Shown piece by piece: positions 1-5,454 of a stretch of 5,652 nucleotides of DNA. The position numbers and the translations under genes were made by a program. The notes below the pieces were generated by a model. That model was not told the DNA's origin. It did not search any database and worked only from the letters and a program-made list of their open reading frames with translations. Source of the DNA: an uncultured Collinsella sp. (GTDB lineage Bacteria; Actinomycetota; Coriobacteriia; Coriobacteriales; Coriobacteriaceae); NCBI GenBank assembly GCA_900757385.1, contig CAAENO010000143.1:1-5652 (forward strand), in the 5' to 3' direction. Within the stretch, counting starts at the first letter, position 1; every line of letters begins with the position of its first letter.

Positions 1-1874
1 CGGGCCAGAACCCCTATCCCGAGCACTCCGAGATTGAGGACTACGTCGTCGACATCGAGACTAAGTACGCCGAGCTCACCGATGGCGAGGACACCGAGGA
101 CGTCGTGAAGATCGGCGGCCGTGTGGTCGCCAAGCGCGGTCAGGGCAAGATCATGTTCATTGTCGTGCGCGACGCGACCGGCGAGATCCAGCTGTTCTGC
201 CGCATCAACGATATGGACGAGGCCGCCTGGAATACGCTCAAGGCCCTCGACCTTGGCGATATCCTTGGCGTGACCGGCGTGGTCGTGCGCACCAAGCGTG
301 GCCAGCTTTCCGTTGCCCCCAAGAGCGCGACGCTGCTGTCCAAGGCCGTTCGCCCGCTGCCCGAGAAGTTTCACGGTCTCTCCGACAAGGAGACCCGCTA
401 TCGTCAGCGCTATGTCGACCTGATCGCCAACGACGACGTTCGCGAGACCTTCCGCAAGCGCTCGCAGATCCTCTCCACCTTCCGTCGCTTTATGGAGTCC
501 GACGGCTACATGGAGGTCGAGACCCCCATCCTGCAGACCATTCAGGGTGGCGCTACGGCTAAGCCGTTCATCACGCACTTCAACGCTCTCGATCAGGAGT
601 GCTACCTGCGCATTGCTACCGAGCTGCACCTCAAGCGCTGCATCGTCGGTGGCTTTGAGCGCGTCTTCGAGATCGGTCGTATCTTCCGTAACGAGGGCAT
701 GGACCTCACCCACAACCCCGAGTTCACCACGATGGAGGCCTACCGTGCCTTCTCCGATCTCGAGGGCATGAAGGCGCTCGCCCAGGGCGTCATCAAGGCT
801 GCCAACAAGGCCATCGGCAACCCCGAGGTCATCGAGTACCAGGGCCAGACCATCGATCTTTCCGGTGAGTGGGCAAGCCGCCCCATGACTGATATTGTCT
901 CTGACGTGCTCGGCAAGAAGGTCACCATCGACACGCCTGTCGAGGAGCTTGCTGCCGCCGCGCGCGAGAAGGGCCTGGAGATCAAGCCCGAGTGGACTGC
1001 CGGCAAGATCATCGCCGAGATTTACGATGAGCTGGGCGAGGACACCATCGTCAACCCGACCTTCGTGTGCGATTACCCCATCGAGGTCAGCCCGCTCGCC
1101 AAGCGTTTTGAGGACGACCCGCGTCTGACCCACCGCTTTGAGCTGGTCATCGCCGGCCACGAGTACGCCAACGCATTCTCCGAGCTCAACGACCCGGTCG
1201 ACCAGGCTGAGCGCTTTGCCGCCCAGATGGCCGAGAAGGCCGGCGGCGACGATGAGGCCATGGAGTATGACGAGGACTACGTGCGCGCCCTCGAGTACGG
1301 TATGCCTCCCGCGGGCGGCATTGGCATCGGTATCGACCGCGTGGTCATGCTGCTCACCAACCAGGCTTCCATCCGCGATGTCCTGCTGTTCCCGCACATG
1401 AAGCCCGAGAAGGGTTTCCAGTCCGGTGCCGCTGCCGCCAAGGCTGCAGAGGCCGGCAACGCCGCGAGCCCGTTCGTTAAGTCGCTTAAGCCCACGCTCG
1501 ATTACTCCAAGATCGCCGTTGAGCCGCTGTTTGAGGAGTTCGTCGACTTCGATACCTTCTCCAAGAGCGATTTCCGCGCTGTGAAGGTCAAGGCATGCGA
1601 GGCCGTCAAGAAGTCCAAGAAGCTGCTGAACTTTACGCTCGACGACGGTACCGGTGCCGACCGCACCATCCTCTCCGGCATCCACGAATACTATGAGCCC
1701 GAGGACCTGGTCGGCAAGACCCTGCTTGCCATCACCAACCTGCCACCGCGCAAGATGATGGGCATCCCCAGCTGCGGCATGCTCATCAGCGCTATCCACG
1801 AGGAGGATGGTGAGGAGCGTCTCAACCTGATCCAGCTTGACGCTTCTATTCCCGCCGGCGCAAAGATGTACTAA
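1..1874 (+). CDS. lysS: Lysine--tRNA ligase, class II, with C-terminal tRNA-binding domain (5' end outside window)
   Basis: This cytoplasmic enzyme charges tRNA-Lys with lysine using ATP. The frame is open from base 3 and reads GQNPYP, a typical LysRS N-terminal stretch, so the gene starts upstream. The GTG at 105 is an internal codon, used here only as residue 1 for numbering. Residues 1-78 are the OB-fold anticodon-binding domain. Class II motif 1 lies around 125-145. Motif 2 is at 191-213 (GRIFRNEGMD followed by HNPEFTTMEAY). Motif 3 is at 405-417 (GIGIGIDRVVMLL). After an Ala-rich linker (440-456), residues 475-589 resemble Trbp111/EMAP-II: SDFRAVKV, KKLLNFTLDDG, ILSGIHEYYEPEDLVGK, NLPPRKMMGIPSCGM. 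That domain is usual at the C-terminus of MetRS or in PheT, so its presence here is a notable fusion. It probably increases tRNA affinity (inference). Two hairpins follow the stop codon. The LysRS identity is very secure. Confidence 0.97.
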   Translation, partial: GQNPYPEHSEIEDYVVDIETKYAELTDGEDTEDVVKIGGRVVAKRGQGKIMFIVVRDATGEIQLFCRINDMDEAAWNTLKALDLGDILGVTGVVVRTKRGQLSVAPKSATLLSKAVRPLPEKFHGLSDKETRYRQRYVDLIANDDVRETFRKRSQILSTFRRFMESDGYMEVETPILQTIQGGATAKPFITHFNALDQECYLRIATELHLKRCIVGGFERVFEIGRIFRNEGMDLTHNPEFTTMEAYRAFSDLEGMKALAQGVIKAANKAIGNPEVIEYQGQTIDLSGEWASRPMTDIVSDVLGKKVTIDTPVEELAAAAREKGLEIKPEWTAGKIIAEIYDELGEDTIVNPTFVCDYPIEVSPLAKRFEDDPRLTHRFELVIAGHEYANAFSELNDPVDQAERFAAQMAEKAGGDDEAMEYDEDYVRALEYGMPPAGGIGIGIDRVVMLLTNQASIRDVLLFPHMKPEKGFQSGAAAAKAAEAGNAASPFVKSLKPTLDYSKIAVEPLFEEFVDFDTFSKSDFRAVKVKACEAVKKSKKLLNFTLDDGTGADRTILSGIHEYYEPEDLVGKTLLAITNLPPRKMMGIPSCGMLISAIHEEDGEERLNLIQLDASIPAGAKMY

Positions 1875-1877
1875 CTA

Positions 1878-1904
1878 GTTACGCGGTTCTACGAACCGCG
1901 TAAC
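1878..1904. repeat. Perfect 12-bp hairpin just after the lysS stop
   Basis: GTTACGCGGTTC (1878-1889) and GAACCGCGTAAC (1893-1904) are exact reverse complements around a 3-nt TAC loop, beginning 3 nt after the lysS stop codon. No T-tract follows on the + strand (GGCTCGACG), so it does not meet the usual rho-independent terminator pattern. It may stabilise the lysS mRNA 3' end, act with the true terminator downstream, or be a repeat. The hairpin itself is certain; its role is unknown. Confidence 0.6.
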
Positions 1905-1917
1905 GGCTCGACGCTGC

Positions 1918-2016
1918 GCGGGCCGCATTTGGACAATCTGACGTTCAACTTCAAGGGCGCGACCAGAAGGTCAGCGCCCTTTCGTTTCACGTCGCCTTGT
2001 CTCAAATGCGGCCCGC
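1918..2016. repeat. Long imperfect inverted repeat enclosing the lysS terminator
   Basis: The left arm at 1918-1936 contains GGGCCGCATTTG then GACAA. The right arm at 1997-2016 contains TTGTC, one extra T, then CAAATGCGGCCC. The arms pair over about 19 bp with a single bulge and surround a 60-nt interior that holds the terminator hairpin. The whole 99-bp unit resembles a small palindromic mobile or structural repeat, with the IS inserted 5-6 bp beyond its right arm. Copy number elsewhere cannot be judged from this window. Confidence 0.6.
1953..1987 (+). terminator. Rho-independent terminator of lysS
   Basis: AAGGGCGC (1953-1960) pairs with GCGCCCTT (1974-1981). Inside it GACC pairs with GGTC around an AGAA tetraloop, leaving A1973 bulged. 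The stem is therefore about 12 bp and is followed by TTCGTTTC, a moderate T-rich tail on the + strand. The minus strand after the same stem has no T-tract, so termination should work mainly for transcripts coming out of lysS. Confidence 0.75.
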
Positions 2017-2023
2017 TCGCTCA

Positions 2024-2037
2024 TATGACCCAATCCA
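2024..2037. repeat. Subterminal inverted repeat, transposase-3' (right) end of the IS
   Basis: TATGACCCAATCCA here is the exact reverse complement of 3533-3546. The 14-bp match is perfect and stops at both sides. It sits one or two bases inside the inferred element end. Confidence 0.9.
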
Positions 2038-2038
2038 C

Positions 2039-2044
2039 TGTCAA
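2039..2044 (-). promoter_or_regulatory. Outward-facing -35-like box at the IS right end
   Basis: The minus strand reads TTGACA, a perfect -35 consensus, pointing out of the element towards lysS. In the integrated state no good -10 follows at the right distance. In a circular form with a GA junction, CACTAT would lie 18 nt downstream, preceded by TGA as an extended -10. IS110-family circles are known to build such junction promoters. Its use here is an inference. Confidence 0.35.
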
Positions 2045-2054
2045 GGGCCACAAT

Positions 2055-2090
2055 GGCCCCGCCGACCGCTTGCAATCGGTCGGCGGGGCC
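2055..2090 (-). repeat. Perfect 14-bp GC-rich hairpin in the IS 3' non-coding region
   Basis: GGCCCCGCCGACCG (2055-2068) and CGGTCGGCGGGGCC (2077-2090) are exact reverse complements around an 8-nt loop. A competing small hairpin, GGGCCA/TGGCCC (2045-2059), overlaps the outer arm. There is no T-tract on either strand, so a standard terminator is unlikely. It could mark the 3' boundary of the guide RNA, protect it, or block read-through into or out of the element. Confidence 0.7.
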
Positions 2091-2275
2091 TGCCGTTGAA
2101 CCCGTCCCGGTCCGCCCCCGGCATGTCGTCGACGCCTTCGGCTCAGTCTCATATCCGCGGATACCGCTCCGGCGGCCCGCAATCCTCTCCTTCGGCGGGG
2201 TTCCCCTAGTCTGACTTCGCGCATGCGGCGGCCGCCGCGCGCACAGCGAGAACGGGGGTGTCCCCGAAGGCTGCC
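2091..2275 (-). ncRNA. Candidate bridge RNA / seekRNA of the IS (approximate ends)
   Basis: IS110-family recombinases use an element-encoded RNA with one loop for the target and one for the donor ends; in the IS1111 group it lies 3' of the transposase gene, as here. Folding by eye on the minus strand, CCTTCGG (2270-2264) pairs with CCGAAGG (2195-2189), and CCCC (2257-2254) with GGGG (2206-2203). A GC hairpin at 2242-2219 closes the distal end. This leaves an internal loop of GTTCTCGCTGT (2253-2243) facing GAAGTCAGACTA (2218-2207). AAGTCAGAC matches the flank at 3557-3549, and CTCGCT is complementary to the minus-strand flank AGCGAG at 2021-2016. A second region holds GCGG-TAT-CCGC followed by ATATGAG (2154-2148), which matches the element's right end. 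A further hairpin, TGCCG/CGGCA, spans 2123-2091. Exact ends, the promoter and the right donor guide are unresolved. Confidence 0.72.
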
Positions 2276-2300
2276 CGGCTCGCCGGGACGGGGGCTATGT

Positions 2301-3422
2301 CTATTCGCCGGCCTCCCGGCACATCGTGCCGAGGGCCCACAGCCACCTCACGAGCTCGGCCGCGGTGGCCGCGTTCGCCTTCGCCTGCGGCATCCCGCGG
2401 GCGATCATCTCCTCGCGGCGGCGCAGGAGCCTCTCGGACCCCTTCCTCCCGTGCATCCTTATCTCGAGGGGCACGCCGGAGCCCTTGGGCATCAGCTTCG
2501 GCTGGTGGCCGGCCTGGGCGTAGCACCAGGACCCCTCGACCGCCAGCTTCCTGACGAGCGCGTTGCCGGCCCCGCTGATCCCGCCGAGGCGCACGGAGTC
2601 CGCGCTCGACCTCTGCTTCGGGGCGAGGCCGAAGTAGGCCGTCACCTGCCTGCCGGAGAGGAACCTCGAGAAGTCGCCGACCTCGGACGCGAAGGCGGCG
2701 GCGAGCGCGAACCCGCACCCCTTGATCGACTGGAGCGCCTCGACCTCGGCCGAGAGGGGGCCCGCCGCGACGGCGGCCCTGTATTCGGCGAGGAGGGCCT
2801 CCCTCGTCTCGTCGGCCGCCTCGACCTCGTTCCTCAGCGCCGCAAGCGCCCGGATGCCTCCGTCGTCGGCGGGGTGTATGCCGTCGAGCCACCTGAGGAA
2901 GCCGTACGTCCAGTACTTCCGGGGGTTGCCGGCCGGCGTCGTGCCGCCGTAGACATAGCCGCGGCGGGCTAGGAACGCCAGGAGCCGCTGCTTCGCCGCC
3001 GCGAGCCTCGCGGTCGCCGCGTCGTGGGCGGCGGCGAGGTCCCTGAGCCCCTCGATCTCGGGGGACGGCACCCATACCGGGGTGACGTCGTGCGACAGTA
3101 TCGCCTTGGCCATCCTGGCCGCGTCGTTGCGGTCGTTCTTGGACGAGAGGTCGGCAGCCGACCTCGGGACCTTGGAGACGGCCGCGACGACGCAGTCGAC
3201 GCCGAGCCCGGAGAGCTCCCTTTGCGGGGCGAAGCCGAGGTAGCCGCTCTCGTAGGCGGCGAGCGACGGGCCGGGGAAGCCCGACATCCACTCCGCGACC
3301 TCGCCCCAGGGGTTGCCGCGGAACCTCCTCGTCACGGCCTCGCCCGTCTCCGCGTCGAGCGCGCAGACGGTGGTGGACCTGAGGTGTACGTCCATTCCGA
3401 AGGCGGTAGAATATCTAGGCAC
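2301..3422 (-). CDS. IS110/IS1111-family DEDD transposase (RNA-guided recombinase)
   Basis: This 373-residue protein catalyses excision and insertion of the element. The N-terminal RuvC-like DEDD domain has D11 (FGMDVH), E58 (AAYESG), and D97 and D100 (KNDRNDAARMAKAI), at spacings typical of the family. The middle (about 120-220) is helical and Ala/Arg-rich. The C-terminal Tnp domain (about 228-300) contains LQSIKGCGFALAAAFASEVG, FLSGRQVTAYFGLAPKQRSS and the GGISGAGNALVRKLAVEGS block. The conserved catalytic Ser is probably S272 or S273. The next residues are A-D, where relatives I recall often have Gly, a small deviation. The GTG start at 3422 is preferred because a strong ribosome site lies 5 nt upstream and GMDVH falls at the usual distance. 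The length is normal with no frameshift. The stop is TAG. It is convergent with lysS. A long second minus-strand frame over the gene is a GC-driven shadow. Confidence 0.95.
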   Translation of the reverse strand: MPRYSTAFGMDVHLRSTTVCALDAETGEAVTRRFRGNPWGEVAEWMSGFPGPSLAAYESGYLGFAPQRELSGLGVDCVVAAVSKVPRSAADLSSKNDRNDAARMAKAILSHDVTPVWVPSPEIEGLRDLAAAHDAATARLAAAKQRLLAFLARRGYVYGGTTPAGNPRKYWTYGFLRWLDGIHPADDGGIRALAALRNEVEAADETREALLAEYRAAVAAGPLSAEVEALQSIKGCGFALAAAFASEVGDFSRFLSGRQVTAYFGLAPKQRSSADSVRLGGISGAGNALVRKLAVEGSWCYAQAGHQPKLMPKGSGVPLEIRMHGRKGSERLLRRREEMIARGMPQAKANAATAAELVRWLWALGTMCREAGE

Positions 3423-3427
3423 GGGAG

Positions 3428-3433
3428 CCTCCC
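3428..3433 (-). promoter_or_regulatory. Ribosome binding site of the transposase
   Basis: The minus strand reads GGGAGG, 5 nt before the GTG at 3422. It supports the GTG start over the internal ATG at codon 10, which would remove part of the catalytic D11 motif context. Confidence 0.7.
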
Positions 3434-3483
3434 AACCTCGTTGCGGCGCGGCTGCGCCTCTGGCACTTCAACAACATTGTCGC

Positions 3484-3513
3484 AGCCCCGACCCGCGGTC
3501 ACGAGCGGGGGCT
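3484..3513. repeat. Hairpin in the IS left-end leader
   Basis: AGCCCC (3484-3489) pairs with GGGGCT (3508-3513), with further CGC/GCG pairing inside. It lies between the left inverted repeat and the transposase start codon. It may limit read-through translation or transcription of the transposase from outside promoters, as leader hairpins do in other IS elements. That role is inference only. Confidence 0.5.
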
Positions 3514-3532
3514 CCTGTCGTTTCCGTGCCCC

Positions 3533-3546
3533 TGGATTGGGTCATA
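3533..3546. repeat. Subterminal inverted repeat, transposase-5' (left) end of the IS
   Basis: TGGATTGGGTCATA is the exact reverse complement of 2024-2037. Three bases (GTG, 3547-3549) separate it from the inferred shared dinucleotide, against one base at the other end. This asymmetry is usual in the IS1111 group. Confidence 0.9.
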
Positions 3547-3549
3547 GTG

Positions 3550-3776
3550 TCTGACTTATGCTCAACCTATGGTGTCATCTCGCCCCAAAAGGACCTTGCT
3601 CGCTCTGGCGGGCTTTCGCTGTCGTTGCCAAAACATCGGCGTTGCCTTGGCCGTCAATAGTCATTGGGGACGTTCTTAAACGACTACCCAACGGCTATTG
3701 AGCACATGGCTCGCATGGCAGCCGTCTCTTTTATGTTTCCTTTAGCCGTTGCTGCCTAGGATGGGGGTTAGTCGGT
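3550..3776. other. Intergenic region between the IS and the exporter gene
   Basis: I see no supported gene in this stretch. It begins with the target half-site that matches the IS guide RNA, and holds a repeat-like palindrome at 3654-3701 and a tandem ATGGCTCGC/ATGGCAGCC pair at 3706-3723. A weak -10-like TAGGAT (3757-3762) lacks a convincing -35, so the exporter promoter is not assigned. The region should contain that promoter, unless the gene once depended on read-through from lysS. Confidence 0.5.
3654..3701. repeat. Palindromic repeat-like sequence with TTGGGGACGTTCTT core
   Basis: TCAATAG (3654-3660) and CTATTGA (3695-3701) are exact inverted repeats. Nested inside are TAGTC (3658-3662) and GACTA (3682-3686). 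The core TTGGGGACGTTCTT resembles GGGGAC-type repeats that I associate with REP/RAYT (Y1 transposase) systems in other bacteria. That association is from memory and weak. No transposase is present nearby. Confidence 0.4.
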
Positions 3777-3786
3777 AGGAAGGGAG
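3777..3786 (+). promoter_or_regulatory. Ribosome binding site of the exporter gene
   Basis: AGGAAGGGAG ends 7 nt before the ATG at 3794. It is a strong purine-rich Shine-Dalgarno stretch and fixes this start, rather than the later in-frame ATGs at codons 13, 71 and 82. Confidence 0.75.
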
Positions 3787-3793
3787 CGTCTAT

Positions 3794-5362
3794 ATGGACG
3801 ACGCGAGCGAGCGTGCAATCGAAGAGGACATGCTCGATCAGTTCAATTACTTTGACGATGAGGATGAGGAGCTAATCGATCGTCGCGAGCCGGCATCGCT
3901 TGACTCATTTGATCTGGTCGATGAAGAGACTGATGAGGTTGAGGACGAATCAACGGAGCCCCCACAGTCTTCGCGCCTTGACTCGCTGCTTTCGAGAGCC
4001 CCCATGCACCACGGTGTTCGTGCCGGCGCACTCCATATGAAAACAGACTGGCACCAGATCGTGACGGCAGGCGATGAGCTTGCCGTCGATGCGCCGCTCA
4101 CCGATAAGTCATCCATCATCTGCCGCACCGGTATGCTTATGCTCGCGAGCGGAACGGGTGCCTGGCGTGTACGCGATACCATGAATCGCGTTGCCGCCGT
4201 ACTCGGTGTCACCGTCCACGTTGACTTAAGTCTTCTGTCGTTTGAGTGCACCTGCATCGAAGATGGCCACTGCTTTAACGAGGTTGTCAGCCTGCCCACA
4301 ACGGGAGTCAATACCCATCGCATTTGGATGATGGAGAGCTTCCTAAAGGAAATCGAGACGTATGGGCGCCGGTTTACCGTGCACGAATACCACGAGATGC
4401 TCAAGACCGTTGAGAGTTCAAAACCCGATTACTCTCCCTGGCAACAGGGCCTTGCGGCAGCTTGTGCTTGCGGCGCCTTCGTCTTTTTGCTCGGCGGCGG
4501 CCCTATCGAGATGGCCTGCGCATTCGTAGGCGCTGGTGTTGGCAACTTTGCTCGCTCTCATATTCTCAAGCAGGGTCTTGGCCAGTTTAGCGCGCTGACG
4601 ATTGGCGTTGCGCTCGCTTGCGTTTCGTATCTGCTGGCATTGCTCGGCCTTGGCCAGGTCGTACCGGGGGCAATGTCGCACCAAGAAGGCTATATCGGCG
4701 CCATGCTTTTTGTGATTCCCGGCTTTCCCCTCATTACGGCAGGCCTCGACATCGCTAAGCTCGATATGCGAAGCGGCATTGAGCGTCTTTCGTATGCCGT
4801 GTCGATTATTGTGATGGCGACCCTTGTGGGCTGGATGGTTGCCGAGTGTGTGGGGCTGGCGCCGGATGATTTTGCCCCGCTCGGCCTTTCGCCGCTTGCC
4901 CTTACGCTCTTGCGCATGCTGATGAGCTTCGTTGGCGTATTCGGCTTCTCGGTGATGTTCAACAGCCCGGTAAAGATGGCCGCGGCAGCTGGGCTGATCG
5001 GCGCCGTGTCCAATACCTTGCGTCTGACCCTTGTCGATGCGCCGGCGCTGTTTCCCTTCCTGGGCCTGAGCTTAGGTATGCCTCCCGAGGCAGCAGCGTT
5101 TATCGGTGCGCTGGTATCGGGCCTGCTCGCGAGCTTAGCCGAAATCAAGCTCACCTACCCACGTATCGCCCTCACGGTGCCATCGATTGTCATTATGGTG
5201 CCGGGCTTGTATCTGTATCGCTCGATGTATTACATGTGCACCTTCGACACGGTCAATATGCTCGGCTGGTTTGTGCGTGCAGTGCTCATTGTGGCGTTTC
5301 TGCCCGTTGGCCTGGGTGTGGCGAGAACCCTCACCGACCCCCGCTGGCGCCACACCAGCTAA
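3794..5362 (+). CDS. ThrE-family threonine/serine exporter, fused two-domain form
   Basis: This integral membrane protein probably exports small hydroxy amino acids (threonine, serine) using the proton gradient, as ThrE does in Corynebacterium; the substrate is inferred from family. Residues 1-62 are strongly acidic (26 Asp/Glu in the first 60) and probably disordered. Residues 100-215 form the soluble part of the N-terminal ThrE domain (LTDKSSIICRTGMLMLASGT, AWRVRDTMNRVAAVLGV). About ten hydrophobic segments follow (near 217-235, 238-256, 264-288, 298-316, 333-355, 366-390, 393-413, 431-449, 457-476 and 488-510). The conserved VIPGFPLITAGLDI and MRSGIERL motifs are at 307-332. The YjjB-like second half starts near 370 (GFSVMFNSPVKMAAAAGLIGA) and ends with IVIMVPGLYLYRSMY. 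Length and topology match fused ThrE (about 490 residues) rather than the split YjjP/YjjB pair. It appears intact and monocistronic. Confidence 0.9.
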   Translation: MDDASERAIEEDMLDQFNYFDDEDEELIDRREPASLDSFDLVDEETDEVEDESTEPPQSSRLDSLLSRAPMHHGVRAGALHMKTDWHQIVTAGDELAVDAPLTDKSSIICRTGMLMLASGTGAWRVRDTMNRVAAVLGVTVHVDLSLLSFECTCIEDGHCFNEVVSLPTTGVNTHRIWMMESFLKEIETYGRRFTVHEYHEMLKTVESSKPDYSPWQQGLAAACACGAFVFLLGGGPIEMACAFVGAGVGNFARSHILKQGLGQFSALTIGVALACVSYLLALLGLGQVVPGAMSHQEGYIGAMLFVIPGFPLITAGLDIAKLDMRSGIERLSYAVSIIVMATLVGWMVAECVGLAPDDFAPLGLSPLALTLLRMLMSFVGVFGFSVMFNSPVKMAAAAGLIGAVSNTLRLTLVDAPALFPFLGLSLGMPPEAAAFIGALVSGLLASLAEIKLTYPRIALTVPSIVIMVPGLYLYRSMYYMCTFDTVNMLGWFVRAVLIVAFLPVGLGVARTLTDPRWRHTS

Positions 5363-5396
5363 TTGGTGCAAATGAAACTGATCCGCAAAACATGAA

Positions 5397-5454
5397 CGTG
5401 GATAATCTCCCGTTTTTGGCCTGTTTACGGGCTCAAAACGGGAGATTATCCACG
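5397..5454. repeat. Perfect 20-bp inverted repeat downstream of the exporter gene
   Basis: The arms at 5397-5416 and 5435-5454 are exact reverse complements (each includes GATAATCTCCCG or its complement) around an 18-nt loop that can add GCC/GGC pairs. No T-tract follows the right arm on the + strand, though the left arm itself ends in T5. Each arm's outer end contains TTATCCACG, one base from the DnaA box TTATCCACA. It may be a terminator-like structure, a repeat or a protein-binding palindrome; the function is not established. Confidence 0.75.

Larger units (their letters stand above)
2023..3549 (-). mobile_element. Complete IS110-family insertion sequence, IS1111 group
   Basis: The element is about 1.53 kb. 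It has one transposase gene read on the minus strand, 14-bp inverted repeats near but not at its ends, and a long non-coding stretch 3' of the transposase (2038-2300) against a short one 5' of it (3423-3532). Subterminal inverted repeats and a 3' non-coding region are the known hallmarks of the IS1111 group, as opposed to the IS110 group with its 5' guide RNA. The ends given assume a shared dinucleotide TC on the + strand (2021-2022 and 3550-3551), placed by comparing the guide-like sequences with the flanks. An offset of 1-2 bases is possible. There is no longer target duplication, as expected for this family. The element is visibly more G+C-rich than lysS or the exporter gene, suggesting transfer from a higher-GC source. 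It appears intact and potentially active. Confidence 0.88.

Noticed and set aside
105..107. GTG at 105 as the lysS start
   Set aside because: The frame is open upstream to the window edge with conserved LysRS sequence (NPYP), so this GTG is internal.
140..1495. Several short frames inside lysS on both strands
   Set aside because: They are shadows of the synthetase gene with low-complexity Ser/Arg/Ala content.
2055..2090. Rho-independent terminator for the transposase transcript
   Set aside because: The 14-bp stem is strong, but neither side has a T-tract, so it is listed as a hairpin and not as a terminator.
1997..2224. Small open frames in the lysS-IS gap and the IS 3' region
   Set aside because: They run across the palindrome, inverted repeat and guide RNA region and have no ribosome site or recognisable protein.
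2206..3291. Long minus-strand open frame overlapping the transposase
   Set aside because: Its composition is dominated by Arg, Gly and Pro, as expected from a shifted frame of very G+C-rich DNA. The overlapping frame contains all transposase motifs and a ribosome site.
2223..3554. Long + strand open frames antisense to the transposase
   Set aside because: They have no family resemblance and no supported ribosome site; stop codons are rare on both strands at this base composition.
3847..5154. Minus-strand frames opposite the exporter gene
   Set aside because: Ser/Ala-rich antisense shadows; the + strand frame has a clear exporter family match and ribosome site.
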